Numbered from the stretch's first letter, positions 16,376 through 26,316 are shown. The stretch is 52,784 nt of DNA from an uncultured Sphingobacteriaceae bacterium (GCA_946480915.1 CAMLLO010000030.1:1-52784); one strand, 5' to 3'. The notes: generated from the sequence alone by a model not told the origin. Numbers and translations: made by a program.

Positions 16376-18199
16376 ATGAAGCAAGTTTTAATTTATCCGC
16401 TTATTTATATTTTATTTATGGCTTTAAACACGGAAGACAGTTACGCTCAATCCGAAATATCTTATAATGTGTCATTTCCGGAAGCACAGGCTCATTATGT
16501 TGATATTGAAATGAATATCAAAGGCATCAAAACAGATTTTATTGATGTGAGAATGCCTGTTTGGACGCCTGGCTCTTATTTGGTGAGAGAATTTGCAAAG
16601 AACATAGAAAGCTTATCCGCAAAAAACGTTTCTGGTTCGTCATTATCTTCTTCAAAAATCAACAAAAATACATGGCGTATTACGAATACAAAAAACCAAA
16701 ACATCAATATAAACTACCGCGTATATGCTTTTGAACTGTCAGTAAGAACGAGCTTTGTAGATGCGTCTCATGCTTTTTTATCACCCAGCGGTTTGTTGAT
16801 GTATCCTGAGGGAATGATTAAATCACCTTCGACGGTAACAATAAAACCGTATAAAAACTGGGAGAAGATTTCAACTGGATTGGACCCTGTAAAAGGGAAA
16901 AACAATACCTTTTATGCGCCGGATTACGACATCCTTTACGATTCACCCCTGGAGGTTGGTAACCATGACACTTTCGACTTTATGGCCGCAGGCGTAAAAC
17001 ATGAAGTGGCTATGTACGGCGGCGGGAATTATAAAAAGGCTGATTTAGTTGAAGATATGAAAAAGATCATTGAAACTGAAACGGATATATTTGAGGAAAA
17101 CCCTAACAAACGTTATGTATTTATCATCCATAATACTTCGGCTGGCGGTGGCGGGTTAGAACATCTCAACTCAACTGTACTGGGGGCTGTCAGGTTGGGG
17201 TACGCTGAGGAAGATCAGTATAAAAGCTTTTTAGGACTGGTGGCGCATGAATACTTTCACTTGTGGAATGTGAAAAGATTAAGGCCACAGGCTTTGGGCC
17301 CATTCGATTATAGCAATGAAAATTATACCAGCAATTTATGGATAGCAGAAGGATTCACAGCTTATTTTGATAATTTAATTCTTCGCCGTGCCGGAATCTA
17401 TTCTCCTGAAAGATACATTGCAAGCCTTGTTTCAGATATTAATACGGTCGTAAATCAGCCCGGAAATGGAGTCCAGCCTGTTAGTGACGCCAGTTTCGAT
17501 GCCTGGATTAAATATTACAGGCCTAACGAGAACTCTAAAAACAGCACAATTTCATATTACGATAAAGGAGCTTTAATCGGGATGATTTTAGACCTGGAAA
17601 TCCTCAATGCAACCAAAGGTGCAAAACGCCTGGATGATGTAATGAAGGCCATGTATGATGAATATTATAAAAATAAGACACGTGGTTATACCGATGCGGA
17701 ATTTAAAGCAATGGCAGAAAAAATTGCAGGAAAATCACTTGATGATATTTATAGGAAATATATAAATGGAACCGAATCCATAAGTTTTAACTCCTATTTG
17801 GGTTATGCCGGATTATACCTTGTAAACGAATATGAGGGCAAAGAAAACCCATCGCTTGGAGTGGCTACGGCAGTAAAGGATGGTAAAGTAATAATCACAG
17901 CAGTGCAAAGAGGGAGTGCCGCCTGGAACGATGGCCTGAATGTAAATGATGAACTCATTGCTATTAATGATTACAGAATTACCGGAGCCACCGATACAAA
18001 AGGCGTCAGCGATTTAGTGAAAAACATTTCATCCAAAAAGGTGGGTGAAAAGATTAAGGCTATAATTTCCAGAGATGGAATAATCAAAACAGTAGATATC
18101 ACTATTGCCCGGGCAGTCGCAGGAAAATATAGTATAGAAATTGATAAAAGCGCTACTGACGAACAATTGGCGATACGCAAAATATGGTTGAGTTTGTAA
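16376..18199 (+). CDS. M61-family zinc aminopeptidase/protease with PDZ domain
   Basis: A 607-residue secreted or periplasmic metallopeptidase. It has a signal peptide (about 1-24, ending SYAQS), an N-terminal beta-rich domain (to about 200) with the family motif VWTPGSYLVREFAKNI, and a thermolysin-like catalytic domain with HEYFH (291-295) and the third zinc ligand E325 in LWIAEGF. A PDZ domain lies near 480-580 (VQRGSAAWNDGLNVNDEL). M61 enzymes are glycyl aminopeptidases, but the substrate here is unknown. It is divergent from marR and converges with the lipoprotein gene, with a hairpin between them. Confidence 0.9.
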   Translation: MKQVLIYPLIYILFMALNTEDSYAQSEISYNVSFPEAQAHYVDIEMNIKGIKTDFIDVRMPVWTPGSYLVREFAKNIESLSAKNVSGSSLSSSKINKNTWRITNTKNQNININYRVYAFELSVRTSFVDASHAFLSPSGLLMYPEGMIKSPSTVTIKPYKNWEKISTGLDPVKGKNNTFYAPDYDILYDSPLEVGNHDTFDFMAAGVKHEVAMYGGGNYKKADLVEDMKKIIETETDIFEENPNKRYVFIIHNTSAGGGGLEHLNSTVLGAVRLGYAEEDQYKSFLGLVAHEYFHLWNVKRLRPQALGPFDYSNENYTSNLWIAEGFTAYFDNLILRRAGIYSPERYIASLVSDINTVVNQPGNGVQPVSDASFDAWIKYYRPNENSKNSTISYYDKGALIGMILDLEILNATKGAKRLDDVMKAMYDEYYKNKTRGYTDAEFKAMAEKIAGKSLDDIYRKYINGTESISFNSYLGYAGLYLVNEYEGKENPSLGVATAVKDGKVIITAVQRGSAAWNDGLNVNDELIAINDYRITGATDTKGVSDLVKNISSKKVGEKIKAIISRDGIIKTVDITIARAVAGKYSIEIDKSATDEQLAIRKIWLSL

Positions 18200-18263
18200 T
18201 CCAGTAAAACAAACCCTTAAAAAGAAGCCTTCCCGGCCTCAAAGACCCTAAGTACAAGGAAGT

Positions 18264-18283
18264 GCAACGCCTCAAAGCGTTGC
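18264..18283. terminator. Possible bidirectional terminator between convergent genes
   Basis: GCAACGC (18264-18270) and GCGTTGC (18277-18283) form a perfect 7-bp stem with a 6-nt loop in the gap between the M61 gene and the convergent lipoprotein gene. There is no strong T-run on either side, so intrinsic termination is uncertain. Confidence 0.4.
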
Positions 18284-18307
18284 CTCTTCGGCTCTTTCTT
18301 GCAAAAC

Positions 18308-19006
18308 CTATTTCTGAGCGTAAATCACACCTTTGCGAACAATCTTCCGGCCCGAGGCTTCAACTATTTTCTCGGGCGGGTGGTTCCAGCTGGCATCTCC
18401 ATCATGCGTAAACTTGGTAATTACAGTATGCGTATTTACATCAGTTAAAGTCGCATCAAGAAACATGTTATAGGTTTTTGCGCCGTTATTTACCGACGTA
18501 TTCTGCGTTCCATTATTTAAAATATTGCCCAACACCGTTGTAGCAACACCAATTCCGAACGAAGCGGCATCAGACATAATTCTATTCTTTTTAACCCTAA
18601 GCTTTAATACCATATCAGCGCCAAGTAATTTGCCCAGGCTGTCAGGATTCATTTTCCACGACTCTCTGATATCAATACCCTGTTGCCGTAATTTACTATT
18701 CACCTGTTCTACATTCATAAGATCAACATACTTTTTCCTGTTATTTTTTTTCGATTTGAACAAGTATTGGTTATAAAATTCCTGTTGAATGAGTTTGCTT
18801 TCAGATTCTTCCGTCTTTCTGATCTTTGATTCATCGAAATTTGCAGGCATGCGTCCTGTAAGCTCTACTACAGCGGGCAGAATGGCAACCTTTTTCCCCT
18901 CAAGGTCCACCTGATCTAACCAGGCTTTATTATTATATACTTTTGTCGAACACGCTTGGAACAAAACTGCCGACAGCAGCAGAGCAACTAATGTAAATCT
19001 TTTCAT
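18308..19006 (-). CDS. Lipoprotein of unknown function (GNA1162/DUF799-like features)
   Basis: A 232-residue exported protein with a lipoprotein signal peptide (lipobox LFQAC, Cys19). The mature part begins with a KKVAILPAVVELTGR strand, followed by a charged helical stretch (about 60-100) and then LGADMVLKLRVKKNRI, a Gly/Ala-rich hydrophobic segment (GIGVATTVLGNIL) and a final beta region. This order resembles envelope lipoproteins of the GNA1162/CsgG-like type, but I do not recognise a specific function. It is monocistronic and divergent from the LytTR gene. Confidence 0.7.
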   Translation of the reverse strand: MKRFTLVALLLSAVLFQACSTKVYNNKAWLDQVDLEGKKVAILPAVVELTGRMPANFDESKIRKTEESESKLIQQEFYNQYLFKSKKNNRKKYVDLMNVEQVNSKLRQQGIDIRESWKMNPDSLGKLLGADMVLKLRVKKNRIMSDAASFGIGVATTVLGNILNNGTQNTSVNNGAKTYNMFLDATLTDVNTHTVITKFTHDGDASWNHPPEKIVEASGRKIVRKGVIYAQK

Positions 19007-19097
19007 TTGTGATATGATTGTGTGTTTAATAAAGACGAATTTAAACCCGAGAAAGTTACAAGGCGTTAAACATTAAAGAAAATAAGCTATAAATGAA

Positions 19098-19105
19098 TAT
19101 CTTCG
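19098..19105 (+). promoter_or_regulatory. Candidate -7 box for the LytTR regulator
   Basis: TATCTTCG is one mismatch from TAnnTTTG and lies 42 bp before the ATG. The same TTCG variant is seen before metK. Confidence 0.25.
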
Positions 19106-19147
19106 TTATCAACAAATACCAGATAAAGGAACCTGAACTTTCATTCG

Positions 19148-19867
19148 ATGATACGCTGCCTTGTTGTTGATGACGAACCCTTAGCTCTTGATATACTTAC
19201 TGATTATATCGAGAAAGTTCCTTTTTTAAAACTGGTAACGGCAACAACAAGTGCTTTCGAAGCTTTAGCAATAGCCCAAAAAGAGGAAGTAGACCTGATT
19301 TTTCTTGATGTTCAGATGCCCGAGCTTACCGGGATCCAATTCTTAAAGGTCCTTAATGGAAAATGCAGCGTAATTCTTACTACGGCCTATTCGCAGTATG
19401 CTTTGGATGGATATGAATTGGATGTAGCCGACTATCTCCTCAAGCCAATTGCATTCGACAGATTTTACAAATCTGTTCTAAAAGTGCAAAACACAATTCA
19501 ACAAGCAAATCCCCTGGCAACTGCATCCAAAAAAATAGACAACGGTATCAATTCTTTTATATTCGTAAAAACTGAACATAAAATTCAAAAAATTTACCTC
19601 GACGATATTCTGTATATCGAAGGATTAAAAGATTATATCTCCATTTTTACGAAAAATGAACGTATTATTACCCTCCAACACATGAAAAAGATGGAGGAAA
19701 ATTTGCCGGCCGGCCGATTTATCAGAGTTCACAAATCCTATATTATTTCGATTGACAAAATTGAAAGTATTGAACGAAGCAGGATACAGATCGGCGACAA
19801 GACCATCCCGGTAGGAGATACTTACAGGGATAATTTTTTTAAGCTGGTTGAAGATAAAAACATTTAG
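19148..19867 (+). CDS. LytTR-family response regulator (LytR/AlgR type)
   Basis: A 239-residue two-domain regulator. The receiver has D8-D9, phospho-acceptor D54 in FLDVQMPE, Thr at 78-79 (ILTTAYSQYAL) and K99 in DYLLKP. The LytTR DNA-binding domain spans about 135-235 (FVKTEHKIQKI, DILYIEGLKDY, RVHKSYIISIDKI). Such regulators usually pair with a LytS/5TM-type histidine kinase; none is adjacent here, so it is an orphan. The RemB-like gene follows on the same strand after about 100 bp, but co-regulation is only a guess. Confidence 0.92.
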   Translation: MIRCLVVDDEPLALDILTDYIEKVPFLKLVTATTSAFEALAIAQKEEVDLIFLDVQMPELTGIQFLKVLNGKCSVILTTAYSQYALDGYELDVADYLLKPIAFDRFYKSVLKVQNTIQQANPLATASKKIDNGINSFIFVKTEHKIQKIYLDDILYIEGLKDYISIFTKNERIITLQHMKKMEENLPAGRFIRVHKSYIISIDKIESIERSRIQIGDKTIPVGDTYRDNFFKLVEDKNI

Positions 19868-19970
19868 CCTTCTAAAATTTGGCAATTCCTGAGTCTCCAC
19901 TAACGTCAATTCAATATAAAAAACCATCTTTCTTCACAGCCCCAATTTTTCTTAGTTTAGCAGTCGCAAA

Positions 19971-21614
19971 ATGAATCCTTCAATGTATTCGTTTTATAAA
20001 AGAATTTTTATGCTTAGAATATACATCTTCTTGCTAATCCTGCTCGCTTCTTCAAACAGCTTCAGCCAATCGCGCACATATCTCTACGATTATCATCAGT
20101 ATCAAAAAATCAACTCGGGCATCTATTCAATAGATACCAACTTACATACGTCGATCCGTCCGGTTTTTCCGAACGACAGTCTGCAATACAGATTGCTGGA
20201 TTCGTTAAGCTATGCAAACATCGATACAACAGTACGCCGTTCCTGGTTTCACCGAAAGCTCTTTACCGAGCATCTTATTCAAATAGAAAAACCGGATTAC
20301 AATGTTTACATCGATTTCCTGCCCGACTTCCAGGTAGGCCGCGACCGGGAGCATAATCGCACTACCTGGCTAAATACCCGTGGCTTCCAGATTCAGGGAA
20401 ATATTGGAAAGAAGTTCCGCTTTTATAGCAGCGCCTATGAGAACCAAGCCAACTTCCCTCAATATCTTAGCAACTTTGTAAATAGCACAGGGGTAATTCC
20501 CGGGCAAGTAAATGATAAATTCAGAGGACGCAGCACGAAAGACTGGGCCTATGCCTCTGCATTAATCAACTACACTCCTAATAAATACTTTTCCTTTGTT
20601 TTGGGCCAGGATAAAAACTTTATTGGCGACGGCTACCGTTCGATGATTTTATCTGACGTAGCTTCCAATTACCCGTTTTTCAAGATTGAAACTTCTCTGG
20701 GAAGGGTTCGATATGTTAATATCTGGGCGCAATTTCAGGATTTAACTGCTCCTCAGCTATCCTACGACAATGGATTCAGAAAAAAATATGGAGTATTCCA
20801 TCACCTGGACTGGAATGTCAGCAAGCGCCTTTCTCTCGGTGTATTCGAATCTATTATCTGGCAAAAAAATGATGAGATCGGAAAGCGTGGTTTTGATCTG
20901 AGTTATGTTACTCCAATTATTTTCTTACGCGCCGTAGAAGGATACAACGGATCTCCGGATAATGCTTTGCTAGGATTTAATGGCAAATATAAGTTTGCAA
21001 AAAACCTGACCAGTTATGGACAATTTGTTTTGGATGAATTTACTGCGAGGGAATTTTTTGGAGGTAATGGTTATTGGGCCAATAAATTCGGCATTCAGTT
21101 CGGCATTAAGGGCTTCAATGCTTTCAAGATCGAGAATCTAAATTTCCTTACAGAGTTTAATACTGCCCGACCGTATACCTATTCGCAACGAAGCTCATTA
21201 CTTAACTACGGCCATTACAATCAGCCTCTGGCGCATCCCTTTGGCGCTAATTTTAAAGAATTCCTAGGCATTGTCGACTACAGTTACAAGCGCTTCCAAT
21301 TCTCTCTTCAAGGCAATACGGCCGAATACGGACTCGATCCTGCCGACACCAACTTTGGAAAAGATATATTCAAGTCTTATACCACCCGCAATACTGCAAA
21401 AGGCGACTATGGAAATCAAACCGGGCAGGGTATAAAAACGGATTTCATGTATCTCGATGGAAGATCATCCTTTCTCCTAAACCCTAAAACCAATCTGAGA
21501 ATTGAGTTGGGTGCCGTTTTTAGAAATGAAAAAAATGAGTTGATGAATGATAAAACTACCTGGGTGACATTCGGTCTCCGCAGCTCATTCAGAAATTTAT
21601 ATCAGGATTTTTGA
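19971..21614 (+). CDS. Outer-membrane beta-barrel, RemB-like / Wzi capsule-assembly family
   Basis: A 547-residue protein with a signal peptide: the hydrophobic stretch follows an internal Met in MLRIYIFLLILLASSNSFSQ, so the true start could be about 13 residues downstream of 19971. The mature protein is rich in aromatic beta strands, as in a Wzi-type barrel. The segment GQDKNFIGDGYRSMILSDVA, then NYPFFKIET, resembles RemB, a flavobacterial outer-membrane protein linked to gliding. Gliding is not implied here; Wzi relatives also anchor capsule. It is monocistronic, followed by a repeat-rich gap. Confidence 0.68.
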   Translation: MNPSMYSFYKRIFMLRIYIFLLILLASSNSFSQSRTYLYDYHQYQKINSGIYSIDTNLHTSIRPVFPNDSLQYRLLDSLSYANIDTTVRRSWFHRKLFTEHLIQIEKPDYNVYIDFLPDFQVGRDREHNRTTWLNTRGFQIQGNIGKKFRFYSSAYENQANFPQYLSNFVNSTGVIPGQVNDKFRGRSTKDWAYASALINYTPNKYFSFVLGQDKNFIGDGYRSMILSDVASNYPFFKIETSLGRVRYVNIWAQFQDLTAPQLSYDNGFRKKYGVFHHLDWNVSKRLSLGVFESIIWQKNDEIGKRGFDLSYVTPIIFLRAVEGYNGSPDNALLGFNGKYKFAKNLTSYGQFVLDEFTAREFFGGNGYWANKFGIQFGIKGFNAFKIENLNFLTEFNTARPYTYSQRSSLLNYGHYNQPLAHPFGANFKEFLGIVDYSYKRFQFSLQGNTAEYGLDPADTNFGKDIFKSYTTRNTAKGDYGNQTGQGIKTDFMYLDGRSSFLLNPKTNLRIELGAVFRNEKNELMNDKTTWVTFGLRSSFRNLYQDF

Positions 21615-21811
21615 TTGCTAAGGACGTTATCACAGGCGTTAATTTTGGCATCTGGTCGTCCTGAAATTTATTTCGGATATCGCACTTATTATTCTTGAAG
21701 CCGAGTTCTGGCCGTTTATTGATTTCGACCTTGGTCATTCTGAAGTTGTCTCAGTACCTCACACTATTGATTCCTGAATCAAATCCCTAGCAAGTTCGAG
21801 ATGACCTCTAT
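21615..21811. repeat. Intergenic region with REP-like GTCNTCCTGAA motifs
   Basis: There is no gene in these 197 bases. They hold two copies of a GGTCnTnCTGAA motif (near 21655 and 21733) and two short palindromes: CCTGAAAT facing ATTTCGG near 21660, and TTGATTC/GAATCAA at 21767-21782. Similar text recurs after plsC (50326-50406). It separates the convergent RemB-like and biotin-carrier genes. Confidence 0.45.
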
Positions 21812-22312
21812 TCACTCAAACTCCACCATTACCTGATTCTTCTCCACCTTCTCACCCACCCTTACCTTAACATCCTTAATCACACAATCTGTCGCCGCCT
21901 TAATAACGTTCTCCATTTTCATGGCCTCCAGAATTACCAGGTTATCACCCTTTTTAATCTCGTCACCCGCTTCTACCAGCACGTTCAATACCATTCCCGG
22001 CATCGGAGCTTTTAGCTCTTTGATATGATGGGAGGCGGCTTTATCAAAACCCAGTTTATGCAAAAGTTCATCATACTCATCCGAAATTTCTACCAAATAT
22101 TCCCTAGAGTTTACTTTAATCAGAAGTGTTTTCTCCGCTTTTCTATGTTCAATAAGTTCAACCCGGTACGATTTATTCTTATGAAGCACATGGCTGGTCG
22201 AAGCACTTAGCTCGTGATGATCAATAGACACCTTTTCGCCCTCGAACACAAAATGTCCGTCATCTCTCCCTATTGTATACTGATAGTTACCATTTACCTT
22301 GATTTTATACAT
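21812..22312 (-). CDS. Biotinyl carrier protein of an acyl-CoA carboxylase
   Basis: A 166-residue protein whose C-terminal 70 residues form a biotinyl domain with the biotinylated Lys in EAMKMENVI. The preceding APMPGMVLNVLVEAGD is a family motif. The N-terminal 90 residues are a small beta-rich extension, as in carrier subunits of propionyl-/methylcrotonyl-type carboxylases. The carboxylase and biotin carboxylase subunits are not in the window. The start is 1 bp after the DUF4159 gene, so it is the last gene of a minus-strand run. Confidence 0.88.
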   Translation of the reverse strand: MYKIKVNGNYQYTIGRDDGHFVFEGEKVSIDHHELSASTSHVLHKNKSYRVELIEHRKAEKTLLIKVNSREYLVEISDEYDELLHKLGFDKAASHHIKELKAPMPGMVLNVLVEAGDEIKKGDNLVILEAMKMENVIKAATDCVIKDVKVRVGEKVEKNQVMVEFE

Positions 22313-22313
22313 A

Positions 22314-22970
22314 TTATTGGGTTAAGGCATATTGAATCAGGTTAGCGCCCATTTTCAAGGCTTTTTCTCTCGTCTCAGGAGTATCTTCAGCATAAGTGCC
22401 TGCATCTTCCCAACCGTTGCCCAAATCGGTCTCGTAGGAATAATAACAAACCAATCGGCCTTTGTAGATTAGTCCCAATCCTTGAGGGCGCTTGCCATCA
22501 TGTTCATGAATCTTCGGAATGCCTCCCGGAAACTTAAACTTTTGCTGATACACCGGATGACTGGGAGGTAACTCGACCAGGCTCAATTCAGGAAACACTT
22601 TTTTCAATTGCGGACGAATAAATTTATCCAACCCATAATTGTCGTCGATATGAAGAAAGCCTCCTGCTATCAGGTATTTACGTAGATTCTGCGCTTCCTG
22701 ATCGGAGAATACCACATTGCCATGACCAGTCATGTATACAAAGGGGTAATTAAAAAGATCAGTACTGCCTACTTCAACAATTGACTCCTCCGATTGAAAG
22801 TTGGTACCGATGTTTTTATTGCAGAACTCGATCAGATTCACCAGCGCACTACGATTCGCATACCAGTCTCCCCCGCCATTGTATTTTAGTTTGCCTAATT
22901 TATAAGAAGGGGCCATTAATCCGCTAAAAATAGTAAGAGAGAATAATCCCAATAAAAGCAGCCTTTTCAT
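22314..22970 (-). CDS. Secreted DUF4159-family protein
   Basis: A 218-residue protein with an N-terminal signal peptide (about 1-20). The mature part contains VYMTGHGNVVFSDQEAQNLR, GGFLHIDDNYG and LPPSHPVYQ, the pattern of DUF4159, which has a class-I-glutamine-amidotransferase-like fold and occurs widely in Bacteroidota. Its biochemical function is unknown. It sits between rsmE and the biotinyl carrier gene on the same strand. Confidence 0.78.
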   Translation of the reverse strand: MKRLLLLGLFSLTIFSGLMAPSYKLGKLKYNGGGDWYANRSALVNLIEFCNKNIGTNFQSEESIVEVGSTDLFNYPFVYMTGHGNVVFSDQEAQNLRKYLIAGGFLHIDDNYGLDKFIRPQLKKVFPELSLVELPPSHPVYQQKFKFPGGIPKIHEHDGKRPQGLGLIYKGRLVCYYSYETDLGNGWEDAGTYAEDTPETREKALKMGANLIQYALTQ

Positions 22971-23038
22971 TCGATATATTCAATAAGATTTATCACGAAC
23001 TTATGCACCCAAATTCAGGAACTAAGCCTGGAACCGTT

Positions 23039-23737
23039 TCACCGGTTTAAAAAGTTTATCTCAAAACAAGCCTGCAGGGCAGCGGTTTCTGTTCGCAGGC
23101 GACTGTCTCCTAAAGTTACAGGGATATATCCTGAATTGAGAGCAGAATCTACTTCAGATGGAGAAAAATCTCCTTCAGGCCCTATTAGCACCAAATAGTT
23201 ACCATGCAGGGCTATTCTATCACTTAACGCACTTTTTTCGCTATCAATACAATGAGCAATAAACTTTTGTGAACCCGGCTTTTGTATGAAATCTTTAAAA
23301 CGGCAAGGCTCATTAAGCTTCGGATGATAAGCCTTCAGCGACTGCTTCACAGCTGAGGTAATAATTTTGTTCAGACGTTCGGTTTTTACATCCTTACGTT
23401 CAGATCGTTCGCAGATGATGGGAGTAACCTCATCAATTCCGATTTCGGTAGCTTTTTCCAGGAACCATTCAAAGCGATCAATATTTTTGGTGGGTGCTAC
23501 CGCGATATGCAGATAATGATTACGTTTCGAAAACTCCCGTTGATGTTCCAGTATCTTTAAGAGCGTACGTTTAGGGTGCGGATTTACAATCTCGGCCACG
23601 TAGAAGCCGCCCCTGCCGTCGATAAGATTAACCCGGTCGCCTTGCTCCAGTCGCAAAACCTTGGCGCAGTGCCTGCTTTCCTCTTCGTTCAGCTCATAGC
23701 TGTCGCCGGTAATATCTGGTGTATAGAAAAGGTGCAT
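23039..23737 (-). CDS. rsmE: 16S rRNA m3U1498 methyltransferase RsmE
   Basis: A 232-residue SPOUT-class methyltransferase that methylates N3 of U1498 in 16S rRNA. An N-terminal PUA-like domain (HLFYTPDI, ESRHCAKVLRLEQGD) is followed by the knotted SAM-binding domain with LVLIGPEGDFSPSEVD and LGDSRLRTETAAL, which are diagnostic. It lies 11 bp downstream of the CNNM/CBS gene. Confidence 0.93.
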   Translation of the reverse strand: MHLFYTPDITGDSYELNEEESRHCAKVLRLEQGDRVNLIDGRGGFYVAEIVNPHPKRTLLKILEHQREFSKRNHYLHIAVAPTKNIDRFEWFLEKATEIGIDEVTPIICERSERKDVKTERLNKIITSAVKQSLKAYHPKLNEPCRFKDFIQKPGSQKFIAHCIDSEKSALSDRIALHGNYLVLIGPEGDFSPSEVDSALNSGYIPVTLGDSRLRTETAALQACFEINFLNR

Positions 23738-23748
23738 AATTCACCCGG

Positions 23749-25074
23749 TTAATGTTTGTCAACGGCGTCTTCAGGATTTATCACCAATTCCATCTTTACA
23801 GATTCTACGTTCTGTTCAGACTTTTTAAGAATAGTTACATTGTATCCGTAAAACTCCTTACTTTCTCCCACTTCCGGAATCTTACCGAACAAGTCGCCAA
23901 CTAATCCACCCACCGTATCATAGTCTTCATCCTCAGGCAAATCGTGCGGAAGGTATTCGTTCACATCGTAAATAGTTGCTGAGGCGTTTACAATAAATTC
24001 GCCTTCAGAAACCTTATCTACAATTGGCTTCTCTTCATCGTATTCGTCCTGAATCTCTCCTACAAGCTCCTCAACAATATCCTCGAGAGTAACCATTCCT
24101 GCTGTACCACCAAATTCATCCAGCACGATAGCGATCTGGATTCGGCGAAGTTGAAACTCGGCAAGCAGATCGTTGATTTTTTTAGTTTCAGGGATCAGGT
24201 ACGGTTTCCTGATAATGTCTTTTAAAACAAGTTCTTTCTTTTGAGCCAGAAGTGGCAGAATGTCTTTTGCATGGATAACACCGATGATTTTATCAATCGT
24301 TTCATCGTAGATCGGCATGCGCGAGTAACCCTCTTTAACCAAGGTATCTATCAACTCATCAACGGGCGTATTTTGTTCAATACCCGATATTTTAGTGCGG
24401 GGTACCATAATATGCTTTACCACCCGCTCGTTGAAATCGAACACATTTTTTATAAGCTCATGCTCATTTAAATTGAGAGCGCCACTTTCTTTTCCTTGTT
24501 CAAGCAAATATTGCAGCTCCTCTGAGGTATGTGCAGATTCATGCGAGCCGATAGCGTTGATGCCAAATAATTTCAAAAGGGCATTTGCGAAGCCATTGAG
24601 TAAAACGATAAATGGCCTGAATACGAGATAAAAAATATGCAGGGGGAAAGCTACCGCCATAGTTACACCTATCGGCTGCTGAATCGCGATCGACTTCGGC
24701 GCCAGTTCTCCAAACACAATATGCAGAATGGTAATTACCGCAAAAGCAATAATTGGCGATGCCGTACTGGCCATCGAGGCAATAAATGCCGGATCGGCGT
24801 GGAAAAACGTAAGTACATTGGTAATAATGTGTTCCATTACCGATTCTCCAACCCAACCTAAACCTAAGGATGCAAGGGTTATACCTAATTGCGTAGCGGC
24901 AAGATATCCATCTAAATGTTGCGTGATGTGTTTGGCTATTTTGGCAACTCGGCTCCCTGATTTTGCTTTTATTTCAATTTGCGAAGCACGAACCTTTACT
25001 ATAGCAAACTCCGCTGCTACGAAAAAACCGTTCAGGAATACCAGGAAGAACGTCCAAAATATTTGAAGTCCCAT
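23749..25074 (-). CDS. CNNM/CBS-domain membrane protein (HlyC/CorC family)
   Basis: A 441-residue protein with a DUF21 (CNNM) membrane domain (about 1-200, several helices, with the motif ATQLGITLASLGLGWVGE), a pair of CBS domains (about 215-335, starting VMVPRTKI-like at HIMVPRTKISGIE) and a CorC_HlyC domain at the C-terminus. The family is linked to divalent-cation (Mg/Co) transport; older haemolysin names should be disregarded. It follows ppa by 4 bp and precedes rsmE by 11 bp. Confidence 0.88.
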   Translation of the reverse strand: MGLQIFWTFFLVFLNGFFVAAEFAIVKVRASQIEIKAKSGSRVAKIAKHITQHLDGYLAATQLGITLASLGLGWVGESVMEHIITNVLTFFHADPAFIASMASTASPIIAFAVITILHIVFGELAPKSIAIQQPIGVTMAVAFPLHIFYLVFRPFIVLLNGFANALLKLFGINAIGSHESAHTSEELQYLLEQGKESGALNLNEHELIKNVFDFNERVVKHIMVPRTKISGIEQNTPVDELIDTLVKEGYSRMPIYDETIDKIIGVIHAKDILPLLAQKKELVLKDIIRKPYLIPETKKINDLLAEFQLRRIQIAIVLDEFGGTAGMVTLEDIVEELVGEIQDEYDEEKPIVDKVSEGEFIVNASATIYDVNEYLPHDLPEDEDYDTVGGLVGDLFGKIPEVGESKEFYGYNVTILKKSEQNVESVKMELVINPEDAVDKH

Positions 25075-25078
25075 CCAG

Positions 25079-25624
25079 TTAAATTAAATTAACAAATGTG
25101 CTCTTATAAAGCTCCATGCTTTCCTCGATCACTTTAAAGGCATACTCTTTACCAAGTAGGTCCTCAATGGAAACGTTTTTATGCTCCAGCGCCTTGTAAT
25201 CCTGGAAAAAACGAACAATTTCCTTCATCGCATGGGGTGGAAGTTCGGTTAGATCATCGATATAGTTAACAGACATATCGTTTTTTGCTACCGCGATAAT
25301 TTTATCATCCTGCTCGCCATTATCAACCATGTGCATAACGCCAATTACCTTAGCCTCGATAATAGACATAGGATATACATCTGCCGAGCACAAAACAAGT
25401 ATATCAAGCGGATCATGGTCGTCACAATACGTTTGCGGAATAAAACCGTAATTGGCAGGGTACATTACCGATGAGAATAAAATCCTGTCTAATCGTAAAA
25501 GGCCCGACTCTTTATCTATTTCATATTTAGCTTTTGAGCCTTTTGGGATCTCAATGATGGCATTAACAAGGTTAGGAATCTCGTCACCAGGTGAAACAGA
25601 ATGCCAGGGATGGTCTTTACTCAT
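25079..25624 (-). CDS. ppa: Inorganic pyrophosphatase (family I)
   Basis: A 181-residue soluble pyrophosphatase that hydrolyses PPi to drive biosynthesis. Substrate residues appear in [12 protein letters not shown], and [12 protein letters not shown] is family-typical. The metal-binding signature is D-H-D-P-L-D (residues 69-74), with His where Gly is more usual. The length matches bacterial family I enzymes. Confidence 0.93.
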   Translation of the reverse strand: MSKDHPWHSVSPGDEIPNLVNAIIEIPKGSKAKYEIDKESGLLRLDRILFSSVMYPANYGFIPQTYCDDHDPLDILVLCSADVYPMSIIEAKVIGVMHMVDNGEQDDKIIAVAKNDMSVNYIDDLTELPPHAMKEIVRFFQDYKALEHKNVSIEDLLGKEYAFKVIEESMELYKSTFVNLI

Positions 25625-25667
25625 ATGTGATTATATATTTTCGTTAACTAAACTATCGATCTTTTGT

Positions 25668-26294
25668 TTAGGGTAATTTTCTTTTTAAATAGGTCCAGAT
25701 CAAGGGAATCGCTGTAATCGCAATAAATCCCATAATGATATAAAAAAGATATTGATTTATTTCATGTGCAAACTTAATCCCCAGAAAATACCCTAATAGA
25801 GTCAGGGAGGTGATCCATAGAAAGGCACCCGAAATATTATAAAACGCAAATCTTCTATAATCTAAACCTATCATACCCGCTATAATGGGAGCAAAGGTTC
25901 TTACTATTGGAATAAATCGTCCCATGATTAAGGCAAATGCACCCTGCTTGTTATAATATACCTCCGCAGCTTTTAAGTACTTCTGTTTAAAGAAAAATGA
26001 ATCTTTGCGTTTGTATAAAGCTGGACCGGTTTTCCTACCGAACCAGTATCCAACAAAATTTCCTGCTATTGCAGCAAGTATAAGCCCGGCTATTAATATA
26101 TGAATACCGATGTCTAACTTATCGGTAGCGACAAACATGCCTGCAAGAAACAGTAAATAATCACCTGGGAGAAAGAATCCGAAAAAAAGTCCGGTTTCAG
26201 CAAAAACCACAAAAAGGAGGACGTAAAATCCACCTTCTCTAAGTAAAGTCTCCGGATTTATTAAATGTTGAATTGAATCCCAGATTTCGTACAT
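25668..26294 (-). CDS. DedA-family membrane protein
   Basis: A 208-residue DedA/SNARE-associated protein with five to six hydrophobic segments. The conserved core is visible: FFLPGDYLLFLAG, GNFVGYWFGRKTGPAL and GRFIPIVRTFAPIIAGM, with the two Arg residues important in the family. DedA proteins are implicated in lipid-carrier recycling and membrane homeostasis. It lies 43 bp upstream of ppa and downstream of the end of the nuo operon. Confidence 0.88.
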   Translation of the reverse strand: MYEIWDSIQHLINPETLLREGGFYVLLFVVFAETGLFFGFFLPGDYLLFLAGMFVATDKLDIGIHILIAGLILAAIAGNFVGYWFGRKTGPALYKRKDSFFFKQKYLKAAEVYYNKQGAFALIMGRFIPIVRTFAPIIAGMIGLDYRRFAFYNISGAFLWITSLTLLGYFLGIKFAHEINQYLFYIIMGFIAITAIPLIWTYLKRKLP

Positions 26295-26316
26295 ATTTGA
26301 ATACCCGTAAATCTAC

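Noticed and set aside
24539..25066. Long open frames on both strands inside the CNNM/CBS gene
   Set aside because: Composition shadows of a conserved gene; no family features.
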